Notes: generated from the sequence alone by a model not told the origin. DNA of 64,000 nt from AWTP1-13 sp963775835 (GCA_963775835.1 CAVZKV010000013.1:376069-440068), one strand, 5' to 3'. Positions 18,186 to 27,476 are shown, counted from the first letter of the stretch. Translations and numbers: made by a program.

Positions 18186-18355
18186 TGACCCTGGCCGTGT
18201 AAAAACTCCGAAAGGGCGTTCACGGAGGGGAATCTTGTTCTACCGGCCCCCCAGTTTCCGAGTCGTCTTGCCGTTGCTCGCCAGAACATTGGGGTTGGAA
18301 AAGAAGGCCGTTCTACGTGTTCTTCACGCCCCAGCGTTTTGACACGGCCAAGGCC
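18186..18355 (+). mobile_element. MITE-like repeat, copy B
   Basis: About 170 bp, nearly identical to copy A over its length, including both terminal inverted repeats. It ends at GGCCAAGGCCC where other copies have GGCCAAGACCC. It lies about 135 bp upstream of the substrate-binding gene at 18491 and about 60 bp from the end of IS copy 1. Confidence 0.75.
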
Positions 18356-18490
18356 CATAGCTGCTATCGCCGGTGCGCGCCCATTGCGGCGCAGCATTGG
18401 CTAGAGCGCCATGGTGTGAGATCATGCGATATTCTGATCCCGCATCACTGTCTCGCCTGCACTGCTCGCCCACGCCGATGAGGTGATCGA

Positions 18491-19473
18491 ATGAAGCGGC
18501 GGGAGTTCATAGCCGGTCTGTTGGTCGCAGCCACCTTGGGACATGCACGGGCCCAGCAGCCCGCGAAGGTCCATCGTATTGCTATTGTTTGGGTTGCTCT
18601 CCCGATAGCGGAGCTGACCGAAACCAGCAGTATTCCACACTATCGAGCGTTGTTCCACGAACTACGTCGGTTCGGGTATATCGAGGGACGCAACCTGATC
18701 GTGGAGCGATATTCCCCCGAGCGAGCGACGGTGGAGTTGGCACGTGATGTGGTTCGCTCGAAGCCAGACGTGATTTTCTCGATCGCGAATTGGACGTGGC
18801 TTCTTAAACCACTGACCACTATCCCGATCGTTGCGTCTATGCCAGATCCGGTCGGCTTTGGCCTCGTCGCCAGCTTGGCCCACCCAGGCGGCAATATAAC
18901 GGGAGTTAGTGTAGATGCTGGACCCGAGGTCGAGGCCAAGCGTCTGGAACTCTTAAAGGAAGTCTTCCCGCATACTTCCAGGGTCGGAGTCCTCGCTACC
19001 CCATTTCTAGAGAGGAGTCCCTACGGGGAGCGGCTGCAAGAGGCGGCTAAAAGACTGGGTCTTTTGCTACTTGCCCCCCGGCTGGGCACCCATCAGGAGA
19101 CAGAGTATCGACGTTTTTTTGAGGTTATGGCACAGGAACACGCCAACTCTCTCTGGGTGAGTGCCGCACTGGAAACCTGGGTGCACCGCCGATTGATCGT
19201 CGAGCTGGCGGAGAAAATCGACTGCCCGCAATTTACCCGTACCGCGAGTATGTCGAAGCCGGTGGTCTCATGGCCTACTCGCACGACTTTGTGGATCTGC
19301 TTACCCGTGCGGCGGGATGCATTGCTCAAATCCTTAATGGCGCATCGCCGGGGGACATTCCTATCTATCAGGCAAAGAAGTACGACTTGCTTATTAATGT
19401 GAAGGCTGCAAACGCGATTGGGCTCACCATCCCGCCCTCGCTGCTCGCCCGCGCCGACGAGGTGATCGAATAG
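18491..19473 (+). pseudogene. ABC substrate-binding protein (ABC_sub_bind type), frameshifted
   Basis: Starts MKRREFIAGLLVAATLGHAR, an export leader, and follows the family through AGPEVEAKRLELLKEVFPHT and a mature domain with two lobes. Near 19227 one G is missing from CCCGCAATT. The first frame ends in non-native sequence at 19402, while the correct C-terminus (MAYSHDFVDLLTRAAG, ending PPSLLARADEVIE) continues in another frame to 19473. Upstream, bases 18455-18493 encode LAHADEVIE and its stop overlapping the ATG, the tail of a lost tandem relative. The ligand is unknown and no permease or ATPase is adjacent. Confidence 0.82.
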
Positions 19474-19504
19474 CGTCTCCATTTTCCTGCTCTGCATGGG
19501 TCCG

Positions 19505-19600
19505 GAAGTGGCACACTTTCACCGTCACGGCATGCCGCCCGAGGGTGTCTGTTGATGAGGGTAGACTGGCCGTGCCGATGGGAGAGGATTAGCATCAAGG
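19505..19600 (+). repeat. Empty-site relative of the IS copy 2 insertion site
   Basis: This segment (CACGGCATGCC ... GTGTCTGTTGATGAGGGTAG, then ACTGGCCGTGCCGATGGGAG) matches the two outer flanks of IS copy 2 joined together: 32405-32454 on the left and 34249-34280 on the right. The AG at 19558-19559 is the uninterrupted insertion core. Both segments lie just after a DEVIE-tailed substrate-binding gene, so the module was duplicated before the insertion. Confidence 0.8.
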
Positions 19601-19639
19601 CGCAATGAAGCCTGCAACACCTTGCGGCAAGGTTCGCAC

Positions 19640-20077
19640 ATGAGAGAGCAATCGCCACCGCCTTTCGCCACCGCCATTGCCCGCTTGCATGCGGCCATGG
19701 CCAAGGTGGCGAATGGTGACATCTGCGGCATCAAGGCGCTCTACGCGAAAACGGGCGATGCCACCAGCTTCTACGGCTGGGGCGGCTACGAGAAGGGTTG
19801 GGACGCCGTCTCGCGGCGATGGGACTGGGCCGGCCAGCAATTCAAGGGCGGCACGGTGAGCTATCAGAACGTGACAACTGTCGTAACGGCCGAACTCGCC
19901 TACACCACCGACATCGAGACCTTCAAGGTCCGCGTGGATGGAATGGATCGGCCCACGCAGTGGTCGAACCGAGTGACGCACATCTTTCGCCTCGAGCACG
20001 GCGAGTGGCGACTGGTGCATCGCCATGCAAATCGTCTCGAGGATCAGTACGAGCCCAAAAGACAACTACGACAGTGA
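19640..20077 (+). CDS. SnoaL-like/nuclear transport factor 2-family protein
   Basis: 145 residues with the pattern of a SnoaL-like NTF2 fold: an N-terminal helix (FATAIARLHAAMAKVANGDI), ALYAKTGDATSFYGWGGYEK, GWDAVSRRWDWA, then strands ending HIFRLEHGEWRLVHRHAN. Such proteins form small cone-shaped dimers with binding or isomerase-like roles. No leader is present. ATG 19640 is the first in-frame start with a complete fold. The group II intron lies about 200 bp downstream. Confidence 0.78.
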   Translation: MREQSPPPFATAIARLHAAMAKVANGDICGIKALYAKTGDATSFYGWGGYEKGWDAVSRRWDWAGQQFKGGTVSYQNVTTVVTAELAYTTDIETFKVRVDGMDRPTQWSNRVTHIFRLEHGEWRLVHRHANRLEDQYEPKRQLRQ

Positions 20078-20630
20078 CGTAGGCGTCGCACCTTCTGCGT
20101 CGCTCAGGGAATACACAATGGATCGGCGTAGTATTATCGGCTTACGTGCGATGACGTTGGGAGTTATGCACGAAGTCGGGCGTTCTTGGCGCTGCAGAGA
20201 ACCAGTCCGCTTACTGAGGTCCAAGAGACCTGATCAGCACCTCGATTGCGATGCCGTTCGTGACCCTGACCGGAGTGCGCCAGTAACGCTGGCAAAGGAT
20301 AGGAGGTGCAAGTCCTTCACGGGGTAAGGCCTAGCCAGCCGCCCCGGCCCCGAGTGATGCGAGGGCTAGCCGTGAGGCTCATCTTGAAGCGTTCACAGGG
20401 GAGACCATGGGCTGGGTATGGAGCTGCGAAACGGGTCGAATTCCGAGGTGCTGACGCCGTTCCGTTGGTCGGAAAGCAAAATCCTCCCCGCGCAAATGGC
20501 TTGCGGATGAGGAGCCTCGCGCAGTCGAAGACCCCATGCATGTGGAGACGTCCTTTGTACGGAAACTGGGAGATCTCATCCGTGTCCGGAGAGGCATGCC
20601 GGACCGGCTCATGAAGGCAACAGCCGAACG

Positions 20631-21276
20631 ATGAGCATGAACGCGGATGAGAAGTCGGACGAGGGAATAAGACCGATGAAGCAGCCGAACAAAGAGGGCT
20701 CGCCCTCTGCGGAGGCCGTGGAGGGAAGGACCTCGCCCGAGGGGAACGGCGGCAAGACGGCCGCGGCCCGGACACTGCGCCGGGACAGCGCGTCGAACGG
20801 GCTTGTCGCCGTGCGCCGAGCGGCGCGACAGAGCAAGAGTGTGCGGTTTACCGCACTGCTGCATCACATCACCGTCGATCTCCTGAAGCAGAGCTACCTT
20901 GCCCTTGAGCGGGACTCTGCACCGGGCATCGACGGCGTGACGTGGCAGGCCTACGGAGAAAACCTCGAAGCAAAACTGACGGACCTGCACGATCGCGTAC
21001 ACAAGGGCAGCTACCGCGCCCGCCCGGCCCGACGGACATATATCCCGAAGGCGGACGGATCTCAGCGGCCGCTCGCCATTCTGTGTCTCGAGGACAAGGT
21101 CGTCCAGCAAGCGGTCGCGACAGTTCTGGAAGCGATCTACGAGGAGGACTTCATCGGGTTTTCCTATGGGTTCCGGCCGGGGCGTAGCCAGCACGATGCG
21201 CTGGACGCTCTTCACGTCGGCATTCTTCGGAAGCGGGTGAACTGGGTGCTTGATGCGGACATCCGGGCCTTTTTGA
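20631..21276 (+). pseudogene. ltrA: Group II intron-encoded protein, 5' part
   Basis: N-terminal reverse-transcriptase segments: DSAPGIDGVTWQAYGENLEA (RT0/RT1 region), then YIPKADGSQRPLAILCLEDK, DFIGFSYGFRPGRSQHDALD and the start of the catalytic block VNWVLDADIRAF, whose Asp is one catalytic metal ligand. Translation then enters inserted DNA and stops at 21332. The missing part resumes at 24053. The protein is therefore not made intact. Confidence 0.85.
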
Positions 21277-21310
21277 ATCGCGTTTCATACTACCCCCTGG
21301 TTTATCAGGT

Positions 21311-23521
21311 TCAGTCGAAGAGCTTGAATTGACGGGCTATCACTTTGATGCGCAGCCCCTTTTGCTTGCCGCGCATCACATGGACGGCTTCGAGCTCGCC
21401 GCGCTTGACACGCTGCAACACGGTCTGGCGGGAGACCCCCAATGCGCGCTTTGCCTCTCGCATCGGTAGGAAGTCTTTGCCGGCGTCGGCGTTGAACCGG
21501 GCCTTGATGTCATCGGTCAAGCGAATGCGCCAAGGTGCTCCCGGCGTCACTTGCTCGCCTGCAATGATGCCGTCGTTGAGTAGGCGATGGATGGTTGATG
21601 GAGCGACGCCGAGCGCGGCCGCGGCATGCCTGATGTTCAACAGCTCACCATCGGCTGCATCAGCCTTTGGCTCGAAACCGGAGATCTTCCAGTGCTGCCG
21701 CAGGCTTTTGACGCGGTTGGCCTCGAAGCGGTGGCCATATGCCGTTGTGCGTCCCTGCCGATTGAGTATGCCGGCGATCACGGCGTCTGGGTAGTGCACT
21801 GCCAGCCGACGAACGAGTGCGACCGTGTCTTCATCTGTACGGACGGTCGCTTTGCGTTTGGGCAACGTCAGGTGGAGTTCGCTCAGCGTACCACCCTTCC
21901 ACCGCAGAGTGATGTGAGCCGAAGACTTTTCGCGCTCGACCCTGATGATGACTTCCTCGATCAAAGATCTGAGCAACTCTTTGCGATCGCGCGGCGTCGT
22001 CGTAGGCGCCGCCCATACAGTGGCGAGGTCGGGGCCGAGGGTGGCCAGGTTGTTGCGCTCAGCCTGCGAGAGCACACGAGGGCGCTCCTTCTCACGCCGC
22101 GCCAACTCGGCCTTGCCAGCTTCGAGCGCAGCCAGGCTCTCCTCCCACGCACGTTCAAGGCCGCGCGCCACCAACCGATTGTCCGGGTCGACGGCACTAT
22201 AGCGCCGCTCGGCGAGGCTGGCGGAGTAGCTCGCCCGCTCGACGTCGAGCCGCCATTGCTGGAGCGTGCCCTCGCGATCCACCTCCAGCCGCTCGGCGGC
22301 GGCAAGCGTAGCTGCAAGCCTTGCGGGCTCGAGCGCGGCGATGAACGCTGCCGCCACCGCCTCGTCGACCTGTACGCCGCCGATGGAAAGGCAATAGCTG
22401 CCACGTCCCTCGACGAGAACCTTGCCAGGGCAGTGGTAACCGGGAGCTGAGTTGCGTCCGGTATAGTGCGTCTGCAGACGGCGGCCGCAATGTCCGCAGC
22501 TGGCAAGTCCCTGCAGCAGTGCGCTACCTTCTCTCACTGCGCCACCCGTTGTTCTCGGGCCATTGTGCGGCCTTGGCCGCGTGTTCTGCGCGAGACGTGT
22601 CTGATTGGCCTCGTAGGTCTGCCAGTCGATGTAGCCGGCATGATGCTCCTTGATGACCACCTGCCATTGCGATCGCGGCAGTTGCCTGATGCGCTTCCTG
22701 CGGGCGCCCGAGCCATCCAGCGTGATCTCAGCCCGGGTCTTGCCATAGACGTAGGCACCGGCATAGACGGGGTTGCTCAGAACCTGGTGGACAGCGTGGT
22801 AGCTGGCCTCGACCCATCGGATCTCAGTTGGGGCGTGCATCTGCAGCGGGAACTTGTGGGCTTGATCACGAAACCATAGCCAAACGCGGCGCGCCGATCC
22901 TGTCTCGGCGAAGCGCTGGAACACGGTGCGGATGGCAGTGACGACGCCTTCGTCGGGATGGAACAGGACTTCGCCATCGGCCTCGCCCCACACGAAGCCG
23001 ACCGGCAGTCCGCGCCGCAGCTCGCCGCGCGCAGCCTTATTGCGGATGCCGCCGTTAAGCCGGGCGCGCAACACATGCAGCTCGGCCTCGCTCATGGTTC
23101 CCTTGAGACCCAGAAGTAGGCGATCGTTGAACAGCGCCGGGTGATAAATACCGTCGGCGTCGCCGATCAACGTATCCGTGAGTCCGGCAAGATCGATAAG
23201 TCGATGCCAGTCGGCGTTGTTGCGGGCGAGGCGTGACACTTCGAGACCAAGGACCAGACCGACACGGGCGAGCGCGACCTCGGTGGTGAGCCGAGCAAAT
23301 CCGGAGCGCGCGACTGTTCCCGAGCCGGAGAGGCCAAGATCCTCGTCAATGACGACGACACGATCCTCGGGCCAACCCAAGTCGCGAGCCTTAGCTGCAA
23401 GAGCATATTGCCGGTCGGTCGACTCGCGATTGTGCTCTACCTGCGCTGCGCTCGATTGGCGGAGATAGACGATTGCCAAACGTGAAAGATGGTTCGCAGT
23501 GATCTTGTCGCGCTCATTCAT
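21311..23521 (-). CDS. Large serine recombinase with C-terminal HTH extension
   Basis: 736 residues. The resolvase domain has AIVYLRQSSAAQVEHNREST with the catalytic Ser in the RQSS motif. The Recombinase domain follows (RRGLPVGFVWGEADGEVLFH, then RTVFQRFAETGSARRVWLWF). A zinc ribbon near residue 340-375 has CGHCGRRL and a second Cys pair. A long coiled region follows. The last 120 residues carry two HTH/MerR-like motifs (RHAAAALGVAPSTIHRLLND; REAKRALGVSRQTVLQRVKR), an extension I do not expect in ordinary large serine recombinases. ATG 23521 overlaps the stop of the upstream gene (ATGAATGA), implying coupled translation. It is intact. Confidence 0.9.
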   Translation of the reverse strand: MNERDKITANHLSRLAIVYLRQSSAAQVEHNRESTDRQYALAAKARDLGWPEDRVVVIDEDLGLSGSGTVARSGFARLTTEVALARVGLVLGLEVSRLARNNADWHRLIDLAGLTDTLIGDADGIYHPALFNDRLLLGLKGTMSEAELHVLRARLNGGIRNKAARGELRRGLPVGFVWGEADGEVLFHPDEGVVTAIRTVFQRFAETGSARRVWLWFRDQAHKFPLQMHAPTEIRWVEASYHAVHQVLSNPVYAGAYVYGKTRAEITLDGSGARRKRIRQLPRSQWQVVIKEHHAGYIDWQTYEANQTRLAQNTRPRPHNGPRTTGGAVREGSALLQGLASCGHCGRRLQTHYTGRNSAPGYHCPGKVLVEGRGSYCLSIGGVQVDEAVAAAFIAALEPARLAATLAAAERLEVDREGTLQQWRLDVERASYSASLAERRYSAVDPDNRLVARGLERAWEESLAALEAGKAELARREKERPRVLSQAERNNLATLGPDLATVWAAPTTTPRDRKELLRSLIEEVIIRVEREKSSAHITLRWKGGTLSELHLTLPKRKATVRTDEDTVALVRRLAVHYPDAVIAGILNRQGRTTAYGHRFEANRVKSLRQHWKISGFEPKADAADGELLNIRHAAAALGVAPSTIHRLLNDGIIAGEQVTPGAPWRIRLTDDIKARFNADAGKDFLPMREAKRALGVSRQTVLQRVKRGELEAVHVMRGKQKGLRIKVIARQFKLFD

Positions 23522-23708
23522 GACGGCTCTCCGGCGCGGGGGCGGCGGCGAGCATTGCCGCGATGAGACGAGCGAGGATCTGCAACCCCTGCGCTTGGAC
23601 CGCCGGATCGAGCTTCTCCCATGGGTTTACCGCGACAGCGGTGGTGGCCGCGGGTTCGGGCGGTTGTAGTTGATCGGGTAGAGTCAGGAACGCCAGGTTC
23701 AACTGCAT
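23514..23708 (-). CDS. Small protein of the recombinase module
   Basis: 64 residues starting MQLNLAFLTLPDQLQPPEPA, with a helical middle (AVQAQGLQILARLIAAMLAA) and ending PESRHE. I recognise it only by its position between the DUF5372-like frame and the recombinase. It overlaps the recombinase start by eight bases. ATG 23708 follows AAAGGAGAGCTGCC, a good ribosome-binding site; the frame is open further upstream to 23753. Confidence 0.65.
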   Translation of the reverse strand: MQLNLAFLTLPDQLQPPEPAATTAVAVNPWEKLDPAVQAQGLQILARLIAAMLAAAPAPESRHE

Positions 23709-24075
23709 GGCAGCTCTCCTTTGCGGTGGGCAACTCGGGGCGCGCCCGAGCAAGGAGAGCGTCGACGACTATGCGTGCCTGGAGTAAATCGCGGAGAGCG
23801 CCGAGGTTGTGGAGAGAATCAGTGGCATTCTGCGAAAGCTCTCGTTGCACCTTCCCGGGCCCCGGCCAATCGGTCCAGTGCGCCGGAATGAGCGACCGGG
23901 TGCCATCAGGAAGGATGACAAGCAAAAGTAAAACGCGGTCGCGCCGGTAGCTTCTGATAACCGGCAGCGTGCGGCCCTCAAATGCATGACGTTTACGGAC
24001 GATCGTTGCATGATGAGGAAGATCGTGGCGATGGGCAGTCTGTGGATGCTTCTTTTGATGCCATGGCCCACACAT
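23518..24075 (-). CDS. DUF5372-like protein of the recombinase module
   Basis: The recognisable part reads VRKRHAFEGRTLPVIRSYRR, then VILPDGTRSLIPAHWTDWPG and ALRDLLQARIVVDALLARAR, as in small DUF5372-like proteins encoded ahead of such recombinases. The only ATG in frame (24075) lies in intron DNA outside the element, so the native start is either a rare codon inside the element or was supplied by the host. The last 55 residues run out of phase with the small gene and may not be native. Confidence 0.5.
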   Translation of the reverse strand: MCGPWHQKKHPQTAHRHDLPHHATIVRKRHAFEGRTLPVIRSYRRDRVLLLLVILPDGTRSLIPAHWTDWPGPGKVQRELSQNATDSLHNLGALRDLLQARIVVDALLARARPELPTAKESCHAVEPGVPDSTRSTTTARTRGHHRCRGKPMGEARSGGPSAGVADPRSSHRGNARRRPRAGEPS

Positions 24076-24911
24076 GGATCCTCCGTTTTCTCGAGCACCG
24101 TATCGCGGACAAGCGCATCCTGCGCCTGATTGCGAAGTGGCTCAAGGTAGGCATCATCGAAGATGGACGCGTAACGCGTAGTCAGGTCGGCGCCCCGCAG
24201 GGTGCGGTGATTTCACCAATCCTTGCCAACGTCTATCTGCATTACGCGTACGATTTGTGGGTCCAGAGATGGCGCCACACCAAGGCGAACGGCGACGTGA
24301 TCGTCGTACGCTTTGCCGACGATCAGATCGTTGGCTTCGAGCACGAGCATGAGGCAAAGGCCTTTCTGCAGGATCTGCACGAGAGGCTGCGCGAGTTCGA
24401 ACTGGCGTTGCACCCGGACAAGACCCGACTGATCCGCTTCGGCCGCCACGCGGCCGAGCAGCGTGCAAGCCTTGGAGAGGGGAAGCCCGAAACGTTCGAC
24501 TTTTTGGGTTTTACTCACTTCTGCACGCGATCACGCAAGTGGGGCTCGTTTGTCATCGGGCGCAAGACGATCAAGAAGCGCATGCGAGCCAAGCTCAAGG
24601 CCATCAAGGTGGAGTTGCGCAAATCTATGCACGACCCCATTGCGACGACCGGAGCGTGGGTGAAGCAGATGCTGCAAGGGCATCTGAACTACTACGCGGT
24701 CTCGGGCAATCACCCGAGCCTGTGGTGGTTCTGCAACCAGGTGAGGTGGCTCTGGCTGAAGTCGCTCAAGCGGCGCAGCCAGAAGGCATATCTCTCCTGG
24801 GAGCGCTTCATTCGCATCGTTGACCGCTTCTTCCCGCCAATCAAGGTGCTACACCCGCTGCCTCTTCACCGCTTCGACGCCAAAACCCGAGGGAGGAGCC
24901 CGGTGCGTTAG
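24053..24911 (+). pseudogene. ltrA: Group II intron-encoded protein, 3' part
   Basis: The continuation of the reverse transcriptase starts FDAMAHTWILRFLEHRIADK, with GAPQGAVISPILANVYLHYA and the catalytic VVRFADDQIVGF (the FADD Asp pair, near 24313). A maturase/X domain follows (GHLNYYAVSGNHPSLWWFCN) and ends KTRGRSPVR. I see no HNH endonuclease domain after it. An in-frame ATG at 23982 lies inside the inserted element, so any product would lack RT0-RT3. Confidence 0.85.
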
Positions 24912-25161
24912 CAGCGCTCGCCGGGATCTGTGCGGGGGGCGGGGAGCAATCCTCGTCCCTACCGCGACCCAAGTTTGCTCGTTTGCACATGTTGTGACCG
25001 ACGAGCACCGTTCGTCCAGATGCTTCCAAGAGCTTTGATCAATTCGCCGGTTTGCTGTTACTTAGGATTCGAGGCGTCTGAGGTTCGCAGCCCCATCAAG
25101 CCCCGCCGCCTGCGCCCCGATGTTCACCGCCACGCCGCGAACCTCCCTCCCGCGATCGCCC

Positions 25162-27165
25162 TCAATGACCTGTAACTTCGTCACGGTCGACGCCGACGGC
25201 CAAGCGCAACCCATCCAAATAAAATTCTCGATCCTCGCGGATCCGCCAGTGTTCTGCACTCGGAATCACAATTGGCGTAATCGCTCGCAGGCGCCTAACA
25301 ACCTCTTGCGCTTCGTCGAGGCGTCCCAAATGGGCTAAGCATGAAGCCATGAAGCGAAGTGTCGGTGGCCATGTTGGATTTTCCTGAAGCGATAAGCCCA
25401 TTATCTCGGCCGCCTTTTCACTCCGTCGCGCAAAGAAGTGGCCAATGCCGATATTCAGATAATTGGCACTCCTGTTCTCGTGTGGGCTGAGGCGAATGGA
25501 GGTTTCGACATGCTTGATTCCAAGATCGTATTGACCAGCCCAGAGTTTAAGCACGCCGCTCCGCATCCAACCACGAGCGAAGCTGGGGTTTAGCTGCAGT
25601 GAACGATCGATCAACGTTATGGCCATTGCGATGTTCTCGCCAAATAGACCCAGGGCCCTGGCAGCTTGAGCGAGGACAAATGGATCGTCCCCGGCGAGCC
25701 GCAGCGCCCGACGTGCAAGATCGAGGCCCTCTTTTCGGGTCGCCTCCAAATCGTTCGTCCAACCACTTAGGTAAATACTGCATTGGCAACCTATCGCCAC
25801 GGCGAGCGCCGACCCGTAATGGGGGTCACGGTCCAGCGCCTGCCCGACCAGCTTGAGCGCTCGCATCACTCCTTCCCTTTCCGCTGACTCACAGTCGACG
25901 CGCGCTCGCAGGTAGAGGTCATATGCGGCAAGATCTTCAGTCGGTCGTTGGATTGAGCGACGATGTTCCGTCGCTTGCAACGTCGGCTCGATGGCACCCG
26001 CGACCGACGATGCAATGTCGTTCTGAAGCTCGAAGACGTCCTCGAGCATCCCTTCGAAGCGATCGGCCCAGAGATGGGTCCCCGTCTCCGCATCGATCAG
26101 CTGGGCTGTGACGCGCACACGGTTGCCAAATTTCCGCACGCTGCCCTCGGTCACGTATCGCACGCCGAGTTCGCGCCCGATCTGCTTCACGTCGACGGCG
26201 CGGCCCTTGTAGGAGAAGCTCGATTGCCGGGCGATGACGAACAGCCACCGCACGCGCGACAAGGCCGTCAAAATGTCGTCGACTATGCCGTCGGCAAAGT
26301 ATTCCTGCTCTGGGTCGCCGCTCATGTTGGCGAAGGGCAGCACGGCGATCGAAGGCCTGTCGGGGAGTGGCGGAAATTCTGGAAGGGGGCGAGTTGGCGC
26401 ATCTCCACGGGCCACTGGATCCGACGGTGTCAGATTGGCCTGGCGGAGAGAGCGCACCAGGGCTTGGGTATTTGCATCCGGCTCCACATCGAGCTCGCTC
26501 TTCAAGAGGGCGACAAGATGCTCGTAACGCTTGAGTGCGTCTGCTCGGCGCCCTGTTGCGGCCAATGCCCGGATCGCCAGGCGATGCGCGTCCTCGCGCA
26601 GGTTGTTGATCGAGATCGCCCTATTGGCGGCCGCAAGAGCTTGCTCGGAGCAGCCCGCCTCAAGCTCCTGCTCGCCGAGCTTCACCATGGCATCGAGCGC
26701 CAGGCCCTCTAGCCGCTGGCGCTCAGCGTCGAGCCATTCTCTCCAGGATTCTTCCGGAATGACGATATCGGCGAGCGGACGGTCCCTGTAGAGGCCGACG
26801 GCCGCGGCGAGGGAAGCTTGGCTGCCCTCCCCGATCAACAATTCCATACGGGTCGCATCACAATCGATCACGCCGGGCGCAAGGGAGATTTCCTCGCCAT
26901 CGCCGATCAGAACGTCCTCGCCCAGCACACGGCGCAGCCGGAACAGGGCTTGGCGGAGGTTCTGCCGCGCCTGGGCGTCGAAATGCGAACCCCAAAGCAG
27001 GGCTGCCAGCTTCTCGCGCGACTGCGGTTGCGGCGCCATGCAGGCAAGATAGGCGAGCAGGCCGGCGAGCTTCTTGCTCGGCAGGTCGATGGGTCCGTCC
27101 AGTCCGGTCAGCTCAAAGCGGCCGAGCAGCGACAGCCTGAATTTCGGGAGCGGCACGTCGTCCAT
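25162..27165 (-). CDS. BTAD/SARP-like regulator with TolB-like and TPR domains
   Basis: 667 residues. The N-terminus is a winged-helix output domain (FRLSLLGRFELTGLDGPIDL, LPSKKLAGLLAYLACMAP, QNLRQALFRLRRVLGED), residues 8-95. A bacterial transcriptional activator domain follows (residues 110-245). Next is a TolB-like domain (PSIAVLPFANMSGDPEQEYF, VTEGSVRKFGNRVRVTAQLI), residues 290-410, then TPR repeats to the end. There is no cyclase domain or membrane segment. It likely reads a signal through protein contacts and controls nearby genes; the divergent small envelope genes at 27.5-28.7 kb are candidates. ATG 27165 follows GGGCGCAGGG. Confidence 0.88.
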   Translation of the reverse strand: MDDVPLPKFRLSLLGRFELTGLDGPIDLPSKKLAGLLAYLACMAPQPQSREKLAALLWGSHFDAQARQNLRQALFRLRRVLGEDVLIGDGEEISLAPGVIDCDATRMELLIGEGSQASLAAAVGLYRDRPLADIVIPEESWREWLDAERQRLEGLALDAMVKLGEQELEAGCSEQALAAANRAISINNLREDAHRLAIRALAATGRRADALKRYEHLVALLKSELDVEPDANTQALVRSLRQANLTPSDPVARGDAPTRPLPEFPPLPDRPSIAVLPFANMSGDPEQEYFADGIVDDILTALSRVRWLFVIARQSSFSYKGRAVDVKQIGRELGVRYVTEGSVRKFGNRVRVTAQLIDAETGTHLWADRFEGMLEDVFELQNDIASSVAGAIEPTLQATEHRRSIQRPTEDLAAYDLYLRARVDCESAEREGVMRALKLVGQALDRDPHYGSALAVAIGCQCSIYLSGWTNDLEATRKEGLDLARRALRLAGDDPFVLAQAARALGLFGENIAMAITLIDRSLQLNPSFARGWMRSGVLKLWAGQYDLGIKHVETSIRLSPHENRSANYLNIGIGHFFARRSEKAAEIMGLSLQENPTWPPTLRFMASCLAHLGRLDEAQEVVRRLRAITPIVIPSAEHWRIREDREFYLDGLRLAVGVDRDEVTGH

Positions 27166-27365
27166 CCCTGCGCCCCTTCCGATGCGCACGTCGACATTCT
27201 TTCTGGCAGGACATTCTGCATTTTTCACGGCACCCGCCGCAAGATTAACGGGTCAGTAACACACCCCTAACGCCGAGACTACGCCGACAGGTTCCAATGC
27301 CGGTCGAGCGGGCAGGAACACCCAAGCCCGCAAGCTTCGCCAACCGGACACTGGAGCCAGGCACC

Positions 27366-27476
27366 ATGCACAGCATCGCAATCGGGCTATCAGCCCGTCT
27401 CCTGATCGCGACCGGAACGGAACCGGGCGCTGCCCAAGATGCAAGCACGGCGGGCGCTGCGCAGCCAAGGCACTGA
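27366..27476 (+). CDS. Possible short leader-like peptide
   Basis: 36 codons, MHSIAIGLSARLLIATGTEP then GAAQDASTAGAAQPRH, which resembles a weak signal peptide followed by a short tail. It lies in the 392-base gap between the divergent regulator and the small membrane gene. It could instead be non-coding; I see no strong ribosome-binding site. Confidence 0.25.
   Translation: MHSIAIGLSARLLIATGTEPGAAQDASTAGAAQPRH

Larger units (their letters stand above)
21277..24052 (-). mobile_element. Serine-recombinase mobile element inside the group II intron
   Basis: About 2776 bp that split the reverse-transcriptase gene. The host sequence continues from GGGCCTTTTTGA (to 21276) to CTTTTGATGCC (from 24053), so TTTTGA (21271-21276 and 24053-24058) is present at both junctions and marks the likely crossover core. 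The cargo is only the recombination module: a DUF5372-like frame, a small frame and a large serine recombinase, all on the minus strand. The simple join would leave the host frame one base short. Confidence 0.8.
20275..24967 (+). mobile_element. Group II intron, interrupted by a serine-recombinase element
   Basis: The 5' boundary reads GTGCGCC at 20275, the usual start of bacterial group II introns, followed by a structured leader to about 20630. The intron-encoded protein is split into 20631-21276 and 24053-24911. Between its stop and the 3' end is a compact GC-rich hairpin region (TGTGCGGGGGGCGGGGAGC paired with CCTCGTCCCTACCGCGAC), consistent with domains V/VI. The 3' end is placed at ...CGCGAC (24967). 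Without the 2.8-kb insert the intron would be about 1.9 kb. The 5' exon begins with a short leader-like frame (MDRRSIIGLRAMTLG at 20118). Confidence 0.8.
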
